A stretch of 64,000 nucleotides of DNA, from assembly GCF_004296935.1 (NCBI RefSeq), contig NZ_SCVH01000073.1, forward strand, positions 1 through 64,000. Direction: 5' to 3'. The notes below the pieces were generated by a model. That model was given only the letters and a program-made list of their open reading frames with translations, did no database searches and was not told where the DNA came from. Within the stretch, counting starts at the first letter, position 1, and every line of letters begins with the position of its first letter. Below are positions 33,670 through 44,832 of the stretch, piece after piece. Origin of the DNA: Reyranella sp. GTDB lineage: Bacteria > Pseudomonadota > Alphaproteobacteria > Reyranellales > Reyranellaceae. Position numbers and translations under genes: made by a program.

Positions 33670-34692
33670 GTGGCGGCATTGACCGGAATCGACAGCAAAA
33701 TCTTCTCTGCCCGCGAATTCCGGCTGGAAAGTGGCCAGACCCTGCCGGTCCTCGAATTGGCCTACGAGACCTACGGCGTGCTCTCGCCCGGGAAGGACAA
33801 CGCCATCCTCGTGGTGCATGGCTACACGTCGAGCCATCATGCCGCTGGCTTCAACGCCCCGGGCAAGCAAGGCCGCGGCGTCGCGGAAGGCGCGGCCGGC
33901 TGGTTCGACGGATTGATCGGCCCCGGCAAGGCGATCGACACCGACCGTCATTTCGTCGTCTCGGTGAACGCGCTGGGCTCGGCGCACGGCAGCAGCGGCC
34001 CCAACTGCGTCGACCCGCGCACCGGCAAACCCTACGGCCCGACCTTTCCCGAGATCACCATGCGCGACATGGTGGCGAGCCAGAAACTGCTGGTCGATTC
34101 GCTCGGCCTTGCGAGCCTGGTCGCGGTGGTCGGCCCATCGATGGGTGGCTTCCAGTCGTTCCAGTGGGCTGCCTCCTATCCCGGCTTCATGAAGGCGATC
34201 GTGGCGTCGGTATCGGCGCCGCGTGCGCCCTCTCGCCTGGGCGGACTGGAGCAGCTGCAGAAGCGGCTGGCCGGCGACCCCAACTGGAACGGCGGCTGGT
34301 ACTACGACAATGGTGGCGTCGGAGCGACGTTGGAACAGATCCGCTACGAAACGCTGCTCAATTATGGCCAGACCGAAGCAGTGGCCAGGGCCGCCGCCAA
34401 GAGCTGGGCCAAGATCTACGATGCCCATTCCCTCGTCACGCTGCGCCGGGCGATCGACTCTTTCGACATCACCAACCAGTACGCAAAGCTGAAGTCGAAA
34501 GTCCTGTACGTCCAGTCGAAGACAGACAAGCTTTTCGACATTGCCCTCTGCCCGGCGTATGTGACGGACATGCGCAAAGCGGGCATCGACATCACCTACG
34601 TTGAATTGCCGTCCGACAAGGGCCACTTGGCGAGCCATGCCGACGCCGCGATGTGGGCGCCGATTCTCGGTGCCTTCATGAAGAGTCTTTGA
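33670..34692 (+). CDS. Alpha/beta hydrolase of the MetX (homoserine O-acyltransferase) family
   Basis: A 340-residue alpha/beta-hydrolase close to homoserine O-acetyltransferases. [20 protein letters not shown] and [20 protein letters not shown] are MetX-like, and the nucleophile elbow is [19 protein letters not shown] (Ser about 158). The C-terminal catalytic pair would lie in [11 protein letters not shown] (Asp) and [10 protein letters not shown] (His). It is shorter than canonical MetX (about 370-390), so acyl transfer to homoserine is not certain; many such paralogues are esterases. GTG start with AGGGG at good spacing. Its TGA overlaps the ATG of the uracil-DNA glycosylase gene (TGATG). 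Confidence 0.85.
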   Translation: MAALTGIDSKIFSAREFRLESGQTLPVLELAYETYGVLSPGKDNAILVVHGYTSSHHAAGFNAPGKQGRGVAEGAAGWFDGLIGPGKAIDTDRHFVVSVNALGSAHGSSGPNCVDPRTGKPYGPTFPEITMRDMVASQKLLVDSLGLASLVAVVGPSMGGFQSFQWAASYPGFMKAIVASVSAPRAPSRLGGLEQLQKRLAGDPNWNGGWYYDNGGVGATLEQIRYETLLNYGQTEAVARAAAKSWAKIYDAHSLVTLRRAIDSFDITNQYAKLKSKVLYVQSKTDKLFDIALCPAYVTDMRKAGIDITYVELPSDKGHLASHADAAMWAPILGAFMKSL

Positions 34693-35546
34693 TGGACGCG
34701 GCATCCATCCCGAGCGAGGACCTCGCCGCCCTGCTGAAATGGTACGTCGACCACGGGCTCGACGAGTCCATCGGCGAGGAAGCGGTCGACCGCTTCGCAC
34801 TCCCGCCGCCCGCCGCAGCCGCATCACCGGCCGCACCGCCCCGGAACACGGCAGCGCCGACGCCGATCCGGGCCCCGGCGCCGCCGCCCGCAGTGCGTGC
34901 ACCAGTGCCGCTCGAATCGCCACAGCTCGTCGAGGATGCGCGCGACCTCGCTGGGCGCTGCGCCACCATCGCCGAGCTCGAGGAGGCGGTCCGCGCCTTC
35001 GAAGGCTGCGCCTTGAAGCGCACCGCCAAGAACACGGTGTTCGCCGATGGCGTGCCGGGCGCGCCGGTCATGATCGTGGGCGAGGCGCCCGGCGCCGACG
35101 AGGACCGGCTCGGCAAGCCGTTCGTGGGCGTCAGCGGCCAGCTCATGGATCGCATGTTCGATGCCATCGGCATGAGCCGCGAGCGCGACCTCTACATCAC
35201 CAACATCCTGTTCTGGCGGCCGCCCGGCAACCGCACCCCGACGCTCGCCGAACAGGCTGTCTGTGTCGCCTTCACGCGGCGTCACATCGAACTCGCCAAA
35301 CCGAAGGTGCTGGTGCTGGCCGGCGGCACGGCCGCCAAGGCGATGCTGGAGACGACCGAAGGCATCATGCGACTGCGCGGCAAGTGGACAAGCCTGAAAC
35401 TCGACGACGGCACCGAGGTACCGACCATGCCGACGTTCCATCCGGCCTATCTGCTGCGCACGCCGGCCAGCAAGCGCCAGAGCTGGCTCGACCTGCTCGC
35501 GATCGACAAGAGACTGAAGGAGCTGGGCGCTAAAGCTTCTTCCTGA
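34692..35546 (+). CDS. Uracil-DNA glycosylase, family 4/5-type
   Basis: A 284-residue uracil-DNA glycosylase removing uracil from DNA in base excision repair. A disordered Ala/Pro linker (about 36-80) joins a short N-terminal helix to the catalytic core. Core motifs: MIVGEAPGADEDRLGKPFVG (about 131-150; GEAPG holds the catalytic region), YITNILFWRPPGNRTPT, VLVLAGGTAAKAML and the late TFHPAYLLR with the active-site His. Cys in FEGCALKRT and QAVCVAF could ligate a 4Fe-4S cluster. This is the common alphaproteobacterial type. It overlaps the preceding gene by one base and the convergent GNAT gene by 17. Confidence 0.92.
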   Translation: MDAASIPSEDLAALLKWYVDHGLDESIGEEAVDRFALPPPAAAASPAAPPRNTAAPTPIRAPAPPPAVRAPVPLESPQLVEDARDLAGRCATIAELEEAVRAFEGCALKRTAKNTVFADGVPGAPVMIVGEAPGADEDRLGKPFVGVSGQLMDRMFDAIGMSRERDLYITNILFWRPPGNRTPTLAEQAVCVAFTRRHIELAKPKVLVLAGGTAAKAMLETTEGIMRLRGKWTSLKLDDGTEVPTMPTFHPAYLLRTPASKRQSWLDLLAIDKRLKELGAKASS

Positions 35547-35952
35547 GGAAGAATTTCTTGTGGCCCTGCGGATAGTCGTCGAGCGTGCCGAAGACCTCGT
35601 AGCCACGCTTCTCGTAGAACGGCCTTGCCTGGAATGAGTGCGTGTCGAGCGTGGCCATGTGGCAGTGGCGCTCGCGTGCATAGGACTCGGCGGCATCCAT
35701 CAGGCGCGTGGCGTGGTCCTGGCCGCGCACCGCCTCGTCGACCCACAGGATCGATATGTGCAGGCAACCGCCCCAGATCATGCCCAGCAAGCCGCCCATC
35801 ACCTCGCCGCGCTCGCTCTTGAGATAGAAGTTGGCCGGATAGTAGGCCGAGACGCCAGTGGCGGCGAAATTGTGAAAGATGACGCCGTTCTTCACCCGCT
35901 CGGCCGCCGGACTGTCTTCTGCCGGGTCGAAGACCAGTTCCAGATCAGCCAT
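35530..35952 (-). CDS. GNAT family N-acetyltransferase
   Basis: A 140-residue acetyltransferase of the GNAT fold. The acetyl-CoA loop is recognisable in ISILWVDEAVRGQDHATRLMDAAESYARERHCHMATLDTHS (motif A, RGQDHATRLM) followed by QARPFYEKRGYEVFGTLDDY (motif B). GNAT substrates are diverse (small molecules, protein N-termini, ribosomal proteins) and none can be assigned. The ATG at 35952 overlaps the end of panE by eight bases, so it sits in the panE operon. Confidence 0.88.
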   Translation of the reverse strand: MADLELVFDPAEDSPAAERVKNGVIFHNFAATGVSAYYPANFYLKSERGEVMGGLLGMIWGGCLHISILWVDEAVRGQDHATRLMDAAESYARERHCHMATLDTHSFQARPFYEKRGYEVFGTLDDYPQGHKKFFLRKKL

Positions 35953-36922
35953 TTGCCCGCGTCTCCGCGCGCTGACGGACCAGCGCCAGAACGGCACGGC
36001 CGATCGGCATGTCGATGCCGACCCACTCCGACATCTCGACCACGGCTCCAAGCAGCGCCTCGATCTCGAGCGGCCGGCCACGCTCGAGGTCCTGAAGCAT
36101 CGACGTCTTGTGGGCGCCGACCTCGGCGCCGCCGGCGATGCGCTTGTCGACGGTGAGCGCGAACTTGACGCCGAGTTTCTCGGCCACGGCCTGGCCCTCG
36201 ACCATCATCGCACGGCAGACGGCGTGCGTTCCGGGATCGGCGATCACCTTGTCGAGCGTGCCGCCGGTGAGCGCGCTCACCGGATTGAACGCCATGTTGC
36301 CCCACAGCTTGACCCAGAGCTCGTCGCGGATGCGCGGCCGCACCGGCGCCTTGAGGCCGGCCTTGATCAGGAGTTCCGAGAGCCTGCCCGCGCGCTCGCT
36401 GCGGCTGCCATCGGGCTCGCCCAGCGTGAAGCGGTCGCCGTAGGTGTGCTCGATGACGCCGGGTTCGACCACGTCGGCCGCGGGATAGACGATGCTGCCC
36501 AGCACCTGCGAGGGCGGCAGCGCCGCGGTGAGCGCGCCACCCGGATCGACCGACCCGATGCTGCGGCCTTCGAACTCGCCGCCGAGCTTGTAGGTGTACC
36601 ACCACGGAACGCCGTTGATGGCAGCGACGATGGTGGTGTCGGGCCCGATCAGCGGCTTGAGCTGCGCCATCGCCGGCAGCAGCGAGTGGGCCTTCAAGGT
36701 CAGCACGAGATAGTCCTGCGGGCCGATCTCCCGCGGGTCGGTCGCGACCTTGGGCCTGGTGACCGTTTCCGTGCCTTCGCTCTTCAGCACCAGGCCCTTG
36801 GCACGCATCGCCTCGTAGTGCGGGCCCCGCGCCACGACGGTGACGGGCGTGCCGGCCATCTCGAGCTTGGCAGCCATCAGGCCGCCGATCGCCCCTGCGC
36901 CAAAGACGCAGATCGATGTCAT
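35945..36922 (-). CDS. panE: 2-dehydropantoate 2-reductase family enzyme
   Basis: A 325-residue NADPH-dependent ketopantoate reductase family protein. ICVFGAGAIGGLMAAKLEMAG (4-24) is the Rossmann motif, VLTLKAHSLLPAM and IVAAINGVPWWY follow, and the catalytic Lys lies in DELWVKLWGNMAFNPVSALTGG. True PanE makes pantoate for coenzyme A. Many alphaproteobacteria carry several paralogues acting on other 2-keto acids, so the symbol is provisional. It begins one base after the stop of the acyl-CoA synthetase, within an operon with malate synthase and the GNAT gene. Confidence 0.85.
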   Translation of the reverse strand: MTSICVFGAGAIGGLMAAKLEMAGTPVTVVARGPHYEAMRAKGLVLKSEGTETVTRPKVATDPREIGPQDYLVLTLKAHSLLPAMAQLKPLIGPDTTIVAAINGVPWWYTYKLGGEFEGRSIGSVDPGGALTAALPPSQVLGSIVYPAADVVEPGVIEHTYGDRFTLGEPDGSRSERAGRLSELLIKAGLKAPVRPRIRDELWVKLWGNMAFNPVSALTGGTLDKVIADPGTHAVCRAMMVEGQAVAEKLGVKFALTVDKRIAGGAEVGAHKTSMLQDLERGRPLEIEALLGAVVEMSEWVGIDMPIGRAVLALVRQRAETRANG

Positions 36923-36923
36923 G

Positions 36924-38453
36924 TCACGCCGTCTCGCCGAGGCCGAGCTTCTGTGCCAGGCCGATGCGCTGCAGCTTGCCGGTCGCACCCTTGGGGATTT
37001 CGGTCACGAAAACCACCTTGCGCGGCACCTTGAAGTCGGCGGCGCGCTTGGCCACGAAATCGCGCAGCTCGCGCTCCGTCGCTTCCTGGCCGGGACGCAG
37101 CACCACGACGGCGCCCACCTCCTCGCCCAGCTTGGAATGCGGGATGGCGAAGGTGACGACCTGCTCGACCGCGGGATGGTCCATCAGGATGGTGTCGACC
37201 TCGATCGGGCTGATCTTCTCGCCGCCGCGGTTGATGATCTCCTTCAGGCGCCCGGTCAGGAACAGGAAGCCGTCCTCGTCGAAGCGGCCCTGGTCGCCGG
37301 TGCGGAACCAGCCGTTGGCGAAGGCCTTGAGGTTGGCGTCGGGATTGTTGTCGTAGCCCGCCGTCACGTTCGGTCCCTGGATCACGACCTCGCCGATCGC
37401 GCCCTGCGGCAGGAAAGCACCCGCCTCGTCCATGATCGCGACCTTGGGGCCGGCCGGCAGGCCGACCGCGCCCGGCTTGCGCTTGCCCGGCGGCAGCGCG
37501 TTGGAGGCCATCTGGTGGCTGGCTTCGGTCATGCCGTAGGATTCGATCACCGGGCAGCCGAAGGCGGCTTCGAGCTCGGTCATCACCTGCGGCGGCAGCG
37601 ATGCCGACGAGGAACGGATCAGACGCAGCTTCGCCGCCTTCGCAATCTCGGTGTTGCGGCCGAGCCGCGCCAGGATGGTCTGGTGCATGGTCGGCACTGC
37701 CGTGTACCAGGTGGGCTTCACCTCCTCGAGCCAGGCGAAGAAGCGCAGCGCATTGAAGCCCGGCGTGCAGCTCACCGACGCGCCGGCGCCGAGCGACGAC
37801 AGCACCGCGGCAATCAGGCCGTGAATATGGAACAGCGGCATGATGTTGAGGCAGCGGTCATTCGGCTGAAGCGAAAGTGCCGCCGCGATGTGGCGTGCCG
37901 AGGCCGCGAGATTGCTGGCGGCCAGCGGCACGATCTTGGGCCGCGCCGTGGTACCCGACGTGTGCAGCACCAGCGCGATCTCGGCGCCCTGCGACGGGCC
38001 GGGCTTTGCAGCCTTGGCCGGTTTCAGCGTCGAGACGTCGAGCGTGAAGAGACCGGCAGGCCCATTGGCCGTGGGCACCAGCTCGATGATCGGCACGCCC
38101 ACCTTCTGGGCCACGGCGCGCACCGGGCTTTCCATGCCCTGCTGGACGATGACCGCCTTGGGCTTGAGATCGTCGAGATAGAACTCGAACTCGTCGGCGC
38201 GATAGGCCGGGTTGAGCGGCGCCGAGCTCGTGCCCGCGGCGACGGCGATGAAGGACGAGGCCATCTCCGGCCCGTTCGGCACCACCATGGCCACGCGATC
38301 GTCACGGCCGATGCCGACGCCGTTCAGCGTCGCCAGCGTATCGTCGACCAGCTTCTTGAGACCGGCGTAGGTGAGCCAAGGGCGCCCAGGCGCCCCGATG
38401 GCGGGCGCGTCGGCCGCACCCGCCTTGGCAACGTCGTAAACAGTCTGAACCAT
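36924..38453 (-). CDS. Acyl-CoA synthetase resembling oxalate-CoA ligase
   Basis: A 509-residue ANL-superfamily adenylating enzyme. Motifs: LVLHTSGTTARPKIVPL (P-loop, about 166-182), MPLFHIHGLIAAVLSSLGAG, CTPGFNALRFFAWL, PTWYTAVPTMHQTILAR, ESYGMTEASHQMASN, GWFRTGDQGRFDEDGFLFLTGR and the catalytic Lys in PKGATGKLQRIGLA. The MPLFHIHGL ... CTPGFNA ... YTAVPTMHQ pattern is that of oxalyl-CoA synthetases (AAE3/Pcs60 type) more than of fatty-acyl ligases. It follows malate synthase by seven bases and precedes panE by one, suggesting a role in two-carbon acid (oxalate/glyoxylate) metabolism. Specificity is inferred. Confidence 0.85.
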   Translation of the reverse strand: MVQTVYDVAKAGAADAPAIGAPGRPWLTYAGLKKLVDDTLATLNGVGIGRDDRVAMVVPNGPEMASSFIAVAAGTSSAPLNPAYRADEFEFYLDDLKPKAVIVQQGMESPVRAVAQKVGVPIIELVPTANGPAGLFTLDVSTLKPAKAAKPGPSQGAEIALVLHTSGTTARPKIVPLAASNLAASARHIAAALSLQPNDRCLNIMPLFHIHGLIAAVLSSLGAGASVSCTPGFNALRFFAWLEEVKPTWYTAVPTMHQTILARLGRNTEIAKAAKLRLIRSSSASLPPQVMTELEAAFGCPVIESYGMTEASHQMASNALPPGKRKPGAVGLPAGPKVAIMDEAGAFLPQGAIGEVVIQGPNVTAGYDNNPDANLKAFANGWFRTGDQGRFDEDGFLFLTGRLKEIINRGGEKISPIEVDTILMDHPAVEQVVTFAIPHSKLGEEVGAVVVLRPGQEATERELRDFVAKRAADFKVPRKVVFVTEIPKGATGKLQRIGLAQKLGLGETA

Positions 38454-38460
38454 TTTTACC

Positions 38461-40083
<1,623 letters not shown>

Positions 40084-40171
40084 GTCGTTTCCCCTCGAAT
40101 TCTTTCGGATCACAGTCGAAAGGGCGATTTACCGCCTTGAGGCCCTGCCCGGCAAGGCGCTACGAGAAGGG

Positions 40172-41359
40172 ATGGACGCCGCTTACCTCGTCGAATGGCT
40201 CAATCTGGTGCTGCGCTGGGCCCACATGATCGTGGGCATCGCCTGGGTCGGCGCCTCGTTCTACTTCATCTGGCTGGACAATCACCTGCACAAGCCGCTC
40301 GACCCTGCCGACGCCGCCAAGGGCATCGGCGGCGAGGTCTGGGCGGTCCATGGCGGTGGCTTCTACACCGCCAAGAAGTTCACCGTGGCGCCCCCGACGC
40401 TGCCGCCCGAGCTGCACTGGTTCAAGTGGGAAGCCTACACGACCCTGATCACGGGCTTCTTCCTGCTCTGTCTCGTCTACTACTACGGCGCCGAGATCGC
40501 CCTGATCGATCCCTCGGTCATGGCGCTCGACAAGACCGAGGCCATTGCGCTCGGCCTCGCCTCTCTCGTCGTCGGCTGGCTGGTCTACGACTGGCTCTGC
40601 CGGTCGGCCTTCGGCGGCGACGATGCCGTGCTGGGCGGCCTCCTGTTTCTCTACTGCGCAATCGCTGCCTGGGCGCTCTGCCATGTCTTCTCGGGGCGCG
40701 GCGCCTACATCCATTTCGGCGCCATGCTGGGCACGATCATGGCGCTCAACGTCTACTTCGTGATCATTCCCGGCCAACGCGAGCTGGTGAAGGCGAAAGA
40801 GGAAGGCCGCACGCCCGATCCGAAGTTCGGGCTGATGGGCCGGCAGCGCTCGGTTCACAACACCTATTTCACCCTGCCCGTGCTGTTCACCATGATCAGC
40901 AACCACTACGCCGGCCTCTACGGCCACGAATGGAACTGGGTGCTGCTGCTGATGATCTCGCTGGCAGGCGCGCTGATCCGGGTGTGGTTCGTGCAACGCC
41001 ACAAGGGCGATCCCAATCCGCTGGTGCTGGCTGCCGGCCTGGTCGTGCTGGCGCTCACGGCCTTGCTGGCGCTGCCGCGGCCGAGCGACGATGGCGGCGG
41101 ACCGGTTGCCTTCGACCAGGTGGCGCCGATCATCCAGGCGCGCTGCGTCTCCTGCCATGCCGCCAAGCCGACGCAGGAAGGCATCGCCGCGCCGCCCAAG
41201 GGCGTGATCCTGGAGACGCCGGAGCAGATCCGCGCGCGGGCCGCAACCATCTACCAGCAGGCCGCCGCATCCCGGGTCATGCCGCCCGGCAACATGACCC
41301 ACATCACCGACGCCGAGCGACGCATGATTGCGCGCTGGTTCAAAGGCGGCGCACAATAG
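40172..41359 (+). CDS. puuD: Membrane urate hydroxylase PuuD with C-terminal cytochrome c
   Basis: A 395-residue inner-membrane enzyme oxidising urate to 5-hydroxyisourate, feeding electrons to respiration. An N-terminal DUF989-type domain with eight or so helices begins LVLRWAHMIVGIAWVGASFYFIWLD and includes EVWAVHGGGFYTAKKF, YIHFGAMLGTIMALNVYFVI and SVHNTYFTLPVLFTMISNHY. A short linker leads to a cytochrome c domain with the heme motif CVSCH (325-329) and an axial Met candidate in RVMPPGNMTHI. This matches the alphaproteobacterial PuuD family. GAAGGG precedes the ATG at 40172. Divergent malate synthase could use the glyoxylate produced downstream in purine breakdown. The toxin-like gene starts four bases after its stop. 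Confidence 0.95.
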   Translation: MDAAYLVEWLNLVLRWAHMIVGIAWVGASFYFIWLDNHLHKPLDPADAAKGIGGEVWAVHGGGFYTAKKFTVAPPTLPPELHWFKWEAYTTLITGFFLLCLVYYYGAEIALIDPSVMALDKTEAIALGLASLVVGWLVYDWLCRSAFGGDDAVLGGLLFLYCAIAAWALCHVFSGRGAYIHFGAMLGTIMALNVYFVIIPGQRELVKAKEEGRTPDPKFGLMGRQRSVHNTYFTLPVLFTMISNHYAGLYGHEWNWVLLLMISLAGALIRVWFVQRHKGDPNPLVLAAGLVVLALTALLALPRPSDDGGGPVAFDQVAPIIQARCVSCHAAKPTQEGIAAPPKGVILETPEQIRARAATIYQQAAASRVMPPGNMTHITDAERRMIARWFKGGAQ

Positions 41360-41363
41360 GCAG

Positions 41364-41843
41364 ATGATCCTCCGCTCCGGCGGTCTGCCCTGGCGCCGCC
41401 TGCTCACCGCCGCGCTGGCGGTAGTCGCGATCTTTCTGTTCTGGACCCAGGTCTCCGAGCGTGGCGACCGCACTGCCGTGCGCGAATCGGCGCCGACCGA
41501 AGCGCGCGTCTCTGGCGCCGACGAGCCGGCGCCGGCGAGGGGCTGGGGCACGAACGTCGGCTTCGCCGACGCGCGCCGGCTCGACGAACACTTCGAAAAG
41601 CACGGCGGCGAGTTCGGTCGCATTACCAGGCAGGACTATCTGCGCCAGGCGCAACTGCTGCGCGATGCCAAGGTGGGCGGCCCGATCCTCGAAACCGTCC
41701 GGCGCGACAGGGTCACGACGCGCTTCGACCGGCAGACGGGGGCCTTCATCGCCTTCAATCCCAACGGCGTCATCCGGACCTTCTTCAAACCCAACGATGG
41801 CGAGCGCTACTTTCGCCGCCAGGCGGAGCGCGGCAGCGAATGA
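41364..41843 (+). CDS. Membrane-anchored BECR-type nuclease toxin candidate
   Basis: A 159-residue protein. After RSGGLPWRR comes one hydrophobic helix (LLTAALAVVAIFLFWTQV, 13-30), a charged linker, then a C-terminal domain of about 90 residues: LDEHFEKHGGEFGRITRQDY (73-92), FDRQTGAFIAFNPNGVIRTF (121-140) and FKPNDGERYF (141-150). This spacing of HF..H..EFG and IRTFFKP..G..YF matches the toxic C-terminal RNase domains (Barnase-EndoU-ColicinE5/D-RelE fold) of polymorphic and contact-dependent toxins. Probable active residues are His76, His80, Arg138 and Lys142, by analogy. Unlike those giants it is a small protein with its own membrane anchor or signal. The next gene overlaps by ATGA, as immunity genes do. 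Toxicity is inferred. Confidence 0.65.
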   Translation: MILRSGGLPWRRLLTAALAVVAIFLFWTQVSERGDRTAVRESAPTEARVSGADEPAPARGWGTNVGFADARRLDEHFEKHGGEFGRITRQDYLRQAQLLRDAKVGGPILETVRRDRVTTRFDRQTGAFIAFNPNGVIRTFFKPNDGERYFRRQAERGSE

Positions 41844-42216
41844 AGCCACCCCCGCCTCCCGGCCCTCCCGACGTCAAGGACCTGCGCGAGCTGGTCGACC
41901 AGTGGGCCACCTTCACCGCCGATCTCGAACGACAGGACTACAGCTTCGATCTCGACAACTGGCTGAACGACGTCGACGTGCGCGAGCTGATTCTTGAAGC
42001 GCTGCCGATGTTCAGCCGCGAGGAGATGGGCGATCACGCGCTGAAGCTCGACGAGGCCGACAAACAGTTCATGGCGGGAACGCGCGACTTCAAGCGCTGC
42101 GTCTGGGGCAGCGGAACGGCCAAGAAGGAAAAATGGACGGCGCCGAAGAACTGGTGGTACTTCCGCACGCCGCGGCGGACCAATGCCCAGCTGGAAGATG
42201 AACTTGCGACGGTAAG

Positions 42217-42220
<4 letters not shown>
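41840..42220 (+). CDS. Small acidic protein, candidate immunity partner
   Basis: A 126-residue soluble protein without a family I recognise. After a Pro-rich N-terminus it has an acidic stretch (DVKDLRELVDQWATFTADLE, YSFDLDNWLNDVDVRELILE) and a basic, Trp-rich end (KKEKWTAPKNWWYFRTPRR). Its ATG overlaps the stop of the toxin-like gene (ATGA, 41840-41843), and its own stop overlaps the ATG of the following crotonase (42217-42220). Position, size and acidic N-terminal half suit an immunity protein for the nuclease domain. A cofactor or unrelated role is possible. Confidence 0.6.
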
Positions 42221-42984
<764 letters not shown>

Positions 42985-42998
42985 TTCGAGAGGAAATG

Positions 42999-44021
42999 AT
43001 GCGGGCACTGGTTTGCGAGACGTACGGCGCGATCGAGAACCTCAGGATCAAGGACGTACCGACGCCCAAGCCCAAGGCCGGCGAGATCCTGGTCCGGGTC
43101 GGCGCCGCGGGCGTCAGCTTCGCCGCGATGCTGGGCGTGCAGGGCAAGCACCAGAACAAGCCGCCGCTGCCCTACGTGCCAGGCAACGAGATGGCGGGTC
43201 ACATCGTCGAACTTGGGGCCGGCGTCACCAACGTCGGGGTCGGCCAGCGCATCGCCACCGGCGTGAGCCAGGGCGCCTACGCCGAATACGCCGTGGCGAC
43301 CGCGGCCAACGCCGTGGTGATCCCGGAAATCATGCCCTATGCCGAGGCGACCAACTTCCCCACGCTTTATCCAACAGCCTACGGCGTCCTGAAATGGAAG
43401 GCCTGCCTGCAGCCGGGCGAAGTGATGCTGGTCCACGGCGCGGGTGGCGGCTCGGGCCTGACCGGAATCGAGGTCGGCAAGGCGATGGGGGCCACGGTGA
43501 TCGCCTCGGCGGGCGGGGCCGACAAGCTCGCGGCGGCCAGGGAGGCCGGCGCCGATCACCTGATCGATTATCGCACCGAGGATCTCCGCGCTCGGGTGCT
43601 GGAGTTGACCGGCGGCCGCGGCGCCGACGTGATCTACGATCCGGTCGGCGGCGCTGCCTTCGACACCTCTCTCCGCTGCATCGCGCCGGAGGGCCGGCTG
43701 ATCCCGATGGGCTTCGCCAGCGGCGTCATCCCGCAGATTCCGGCCAACATCCTGCTGGTCAAGAACGCTACGGTGATCGGCTTCTACTACGGCTACTACA
43801 ACGGCTGGGGCGGCAAGGGCACGCCGACGCCCAAGGAAGCAGCGGCGCTCGCCAAGCGCCAGGCCATGGTGGCCGACGCGCAGGCCGAACTGATGCGCTG
43901 GTTCACCGAGGGCAAGCTCAAGGCCACCGTCGCCGCGACGCTCGACCTCGCCGACTGGGTAAAGGCCTTCAAGCTGATCGAGGAGCGCACCGTCGTCGGC
44001 AAGGCCGTGCTGGTGCCCTAG
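42999..44021 (+). CDS. Zinc-free NADPH:quinone oxidoreductase family protein
   Basis: A 340-residue MDR-superfamily enzyme of the quinone oxidoreductase group. GEILVRVGAAGVSFAAMLGVQG and LPYVPGNEMAGHIVELGAGV belong to the catalytic domain, without the zinc Cys of alcohol dehydrogenases. VMLVHGAGGGSGLTGIEVGKAMGATVIASAGG is the NADPH site. It probably reduces quinones or 2-alkenal/enoyl substrates. Two ATGs are adjacent; 42999 is favoured because GAGAGGA then has normal spacing. It follows the crotonase by 14 bases and ends in a CTAG shared with the convergent PhyH gene. Confidence 0.92.
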   Translation: MRALVCETYGAIENLRIKDVPTPKPKAGEILVRVGAAGVSFAAMLGVQGKHQNKPPLPYVPGNEMAGHIVELGAGVTNVGVGQRIATGVSQGAYAEYAVATAANAVVIPEIMPYAEATNFPTLYPTAYGVLKWKACLQPGEVMLVHGAGGGSGLTGIEVGKAMGATVIASAGGADKLAAAREAGADHLIDYRTEDLRARVLELTGGRGADVIYDPVGGAAFDTSLRCIAPEGRLIPMGFASGVIPQIPANILLVKNATVIGFYYGYYNGWGGKGTPTPKEAAALAKRQAMVADAQAELMRWFTEGKLKATVAATLDLADWVKAFKLIEERTVVGKAVLVP

Positions 44022-44830
44022 CCCGCCTGACCAAGCACTTTGGGAAATAGTTCGCATTCCAGGCGGTCGCCCGGCTTCAACCCGTGCCCCTCGAGCGGCG
44101 GCGAGATCTGCCCGACGCGAGCGGCGTAGCGCGCATCGTCGCCGCACCAGCGCGTCGCCCAGGCGCGGCGTCGGCGCGAGGCCGAGCGGTTCCCCGAAGC
44201 GCCGTGAAGCGTCAGAGCGTGGAAGGCGATGACATCGCCCGGCTCCATGTCCCAGGCGAGGAACTCGTGGCGGTCGCGTTCGGCGTCGAGATCGGGCAGC
44301 GGCTCGAAACGCGAATCCTGGACCTGTAGATCGACGCCGCCCTGCTTGAAGAATTTGGGCTGGAACCAGCGGCCCCAGCGATGCGAGCCCTTGACGTATT
44401 CGACGCAGGTCGCGCGATCGACCGGATCGAGCGGCAGCCACAGCGAGACGATCTGCTCGCCATCGATCGGGTAGTAGGGCTGGTCGTGATGCCAGGGCGT
44501 GCGCTCCTGCGTGCCCGGCTCCTTCACCAGCAGATGGTCGTGATAGTAGACGACCTCGCGGGAGCCCATGAGGCGGGCCGCGATCTCGCGCGCCGGCGAT
44601 TGGTAGACGAACGCACGCGCCGCGGTGTGGCGCTGCCAGAGCTGGAAATCGACGAAGAACAGCCCCGGCGCGCCCTTGGGCGTGTTCAGCCGCACCATCG
44701 GGCCAGGATCCGCCATGTCGGCATCGATCGCCGCGCGCAGGCCCTCGATCCAGTCCATCGCGAAGGCTCCACGCAGGCAGATCGCGCCGTCCTGGCGATA
44801 GTTCGCGACCTCGGCGTCAGTCGGCAGCAC
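44018..44830 (-). CDS. Phytanoyl-CoA dioxygenase (PhyH) family protein
   Basis: A 270-residue Fe(II)/2-oxoglutarate oxygenase. The iron-binding triad is visible as HHDQPYYP (HxD, about 128-135) and FHALTLHGASGNRS (distal His), with a 2-oxoglutarate Arg in the following SRRRRAW segment. YYHDHLLVKEPGTQERTPW is typical of the family. Substrates include branched fatty acyl-CoAs and many secondary metabolites. No ATG is suitable. GTG at 44830, two bases after the crotonase stop, gives MLPTDAEVANYRQDG, the usual family opening. It is last in the minus-strand acyl-CoA operon. Confidence 0.88.
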   Translation of the reverse strand: MLPTDAEVANYRQDGAICLRGAFAMDWIEGLRAAIDADMADPGPMVRLNTPKGAPGLFFVDFQLWQRHTAARAFVYQSPAREIAARLMGSREVVYYHDHLLVKEPGTQERTPWHHDQPYYPIDGEQIVSLWLPLDPVDRATCVEYVKGSHRWGRWFQPKFFKQGGVDLQVQDSRFEPLPDLDAERDRHEFLAWDMEPGDVIAFHALTLHGASGNRSASRRRRAWATRWCGDDARYAARVGQISPPLEGHGLKPGDRLECELFPKVLGQAG

Positions 44831-44832
44831 GA

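Noticed and set aside
31878..34604. Frame of over 900 codons across the ETF-QO and MetX-like genes
   Set aside because: Shadow frame over two well supported genes; no domain visible.
33670..34692. Calling the gene metX outright
   Set aside because: The protein is shorter than standard homoserine O-acetyltransferases and many hydrolases share these motifs; only the family is supported.
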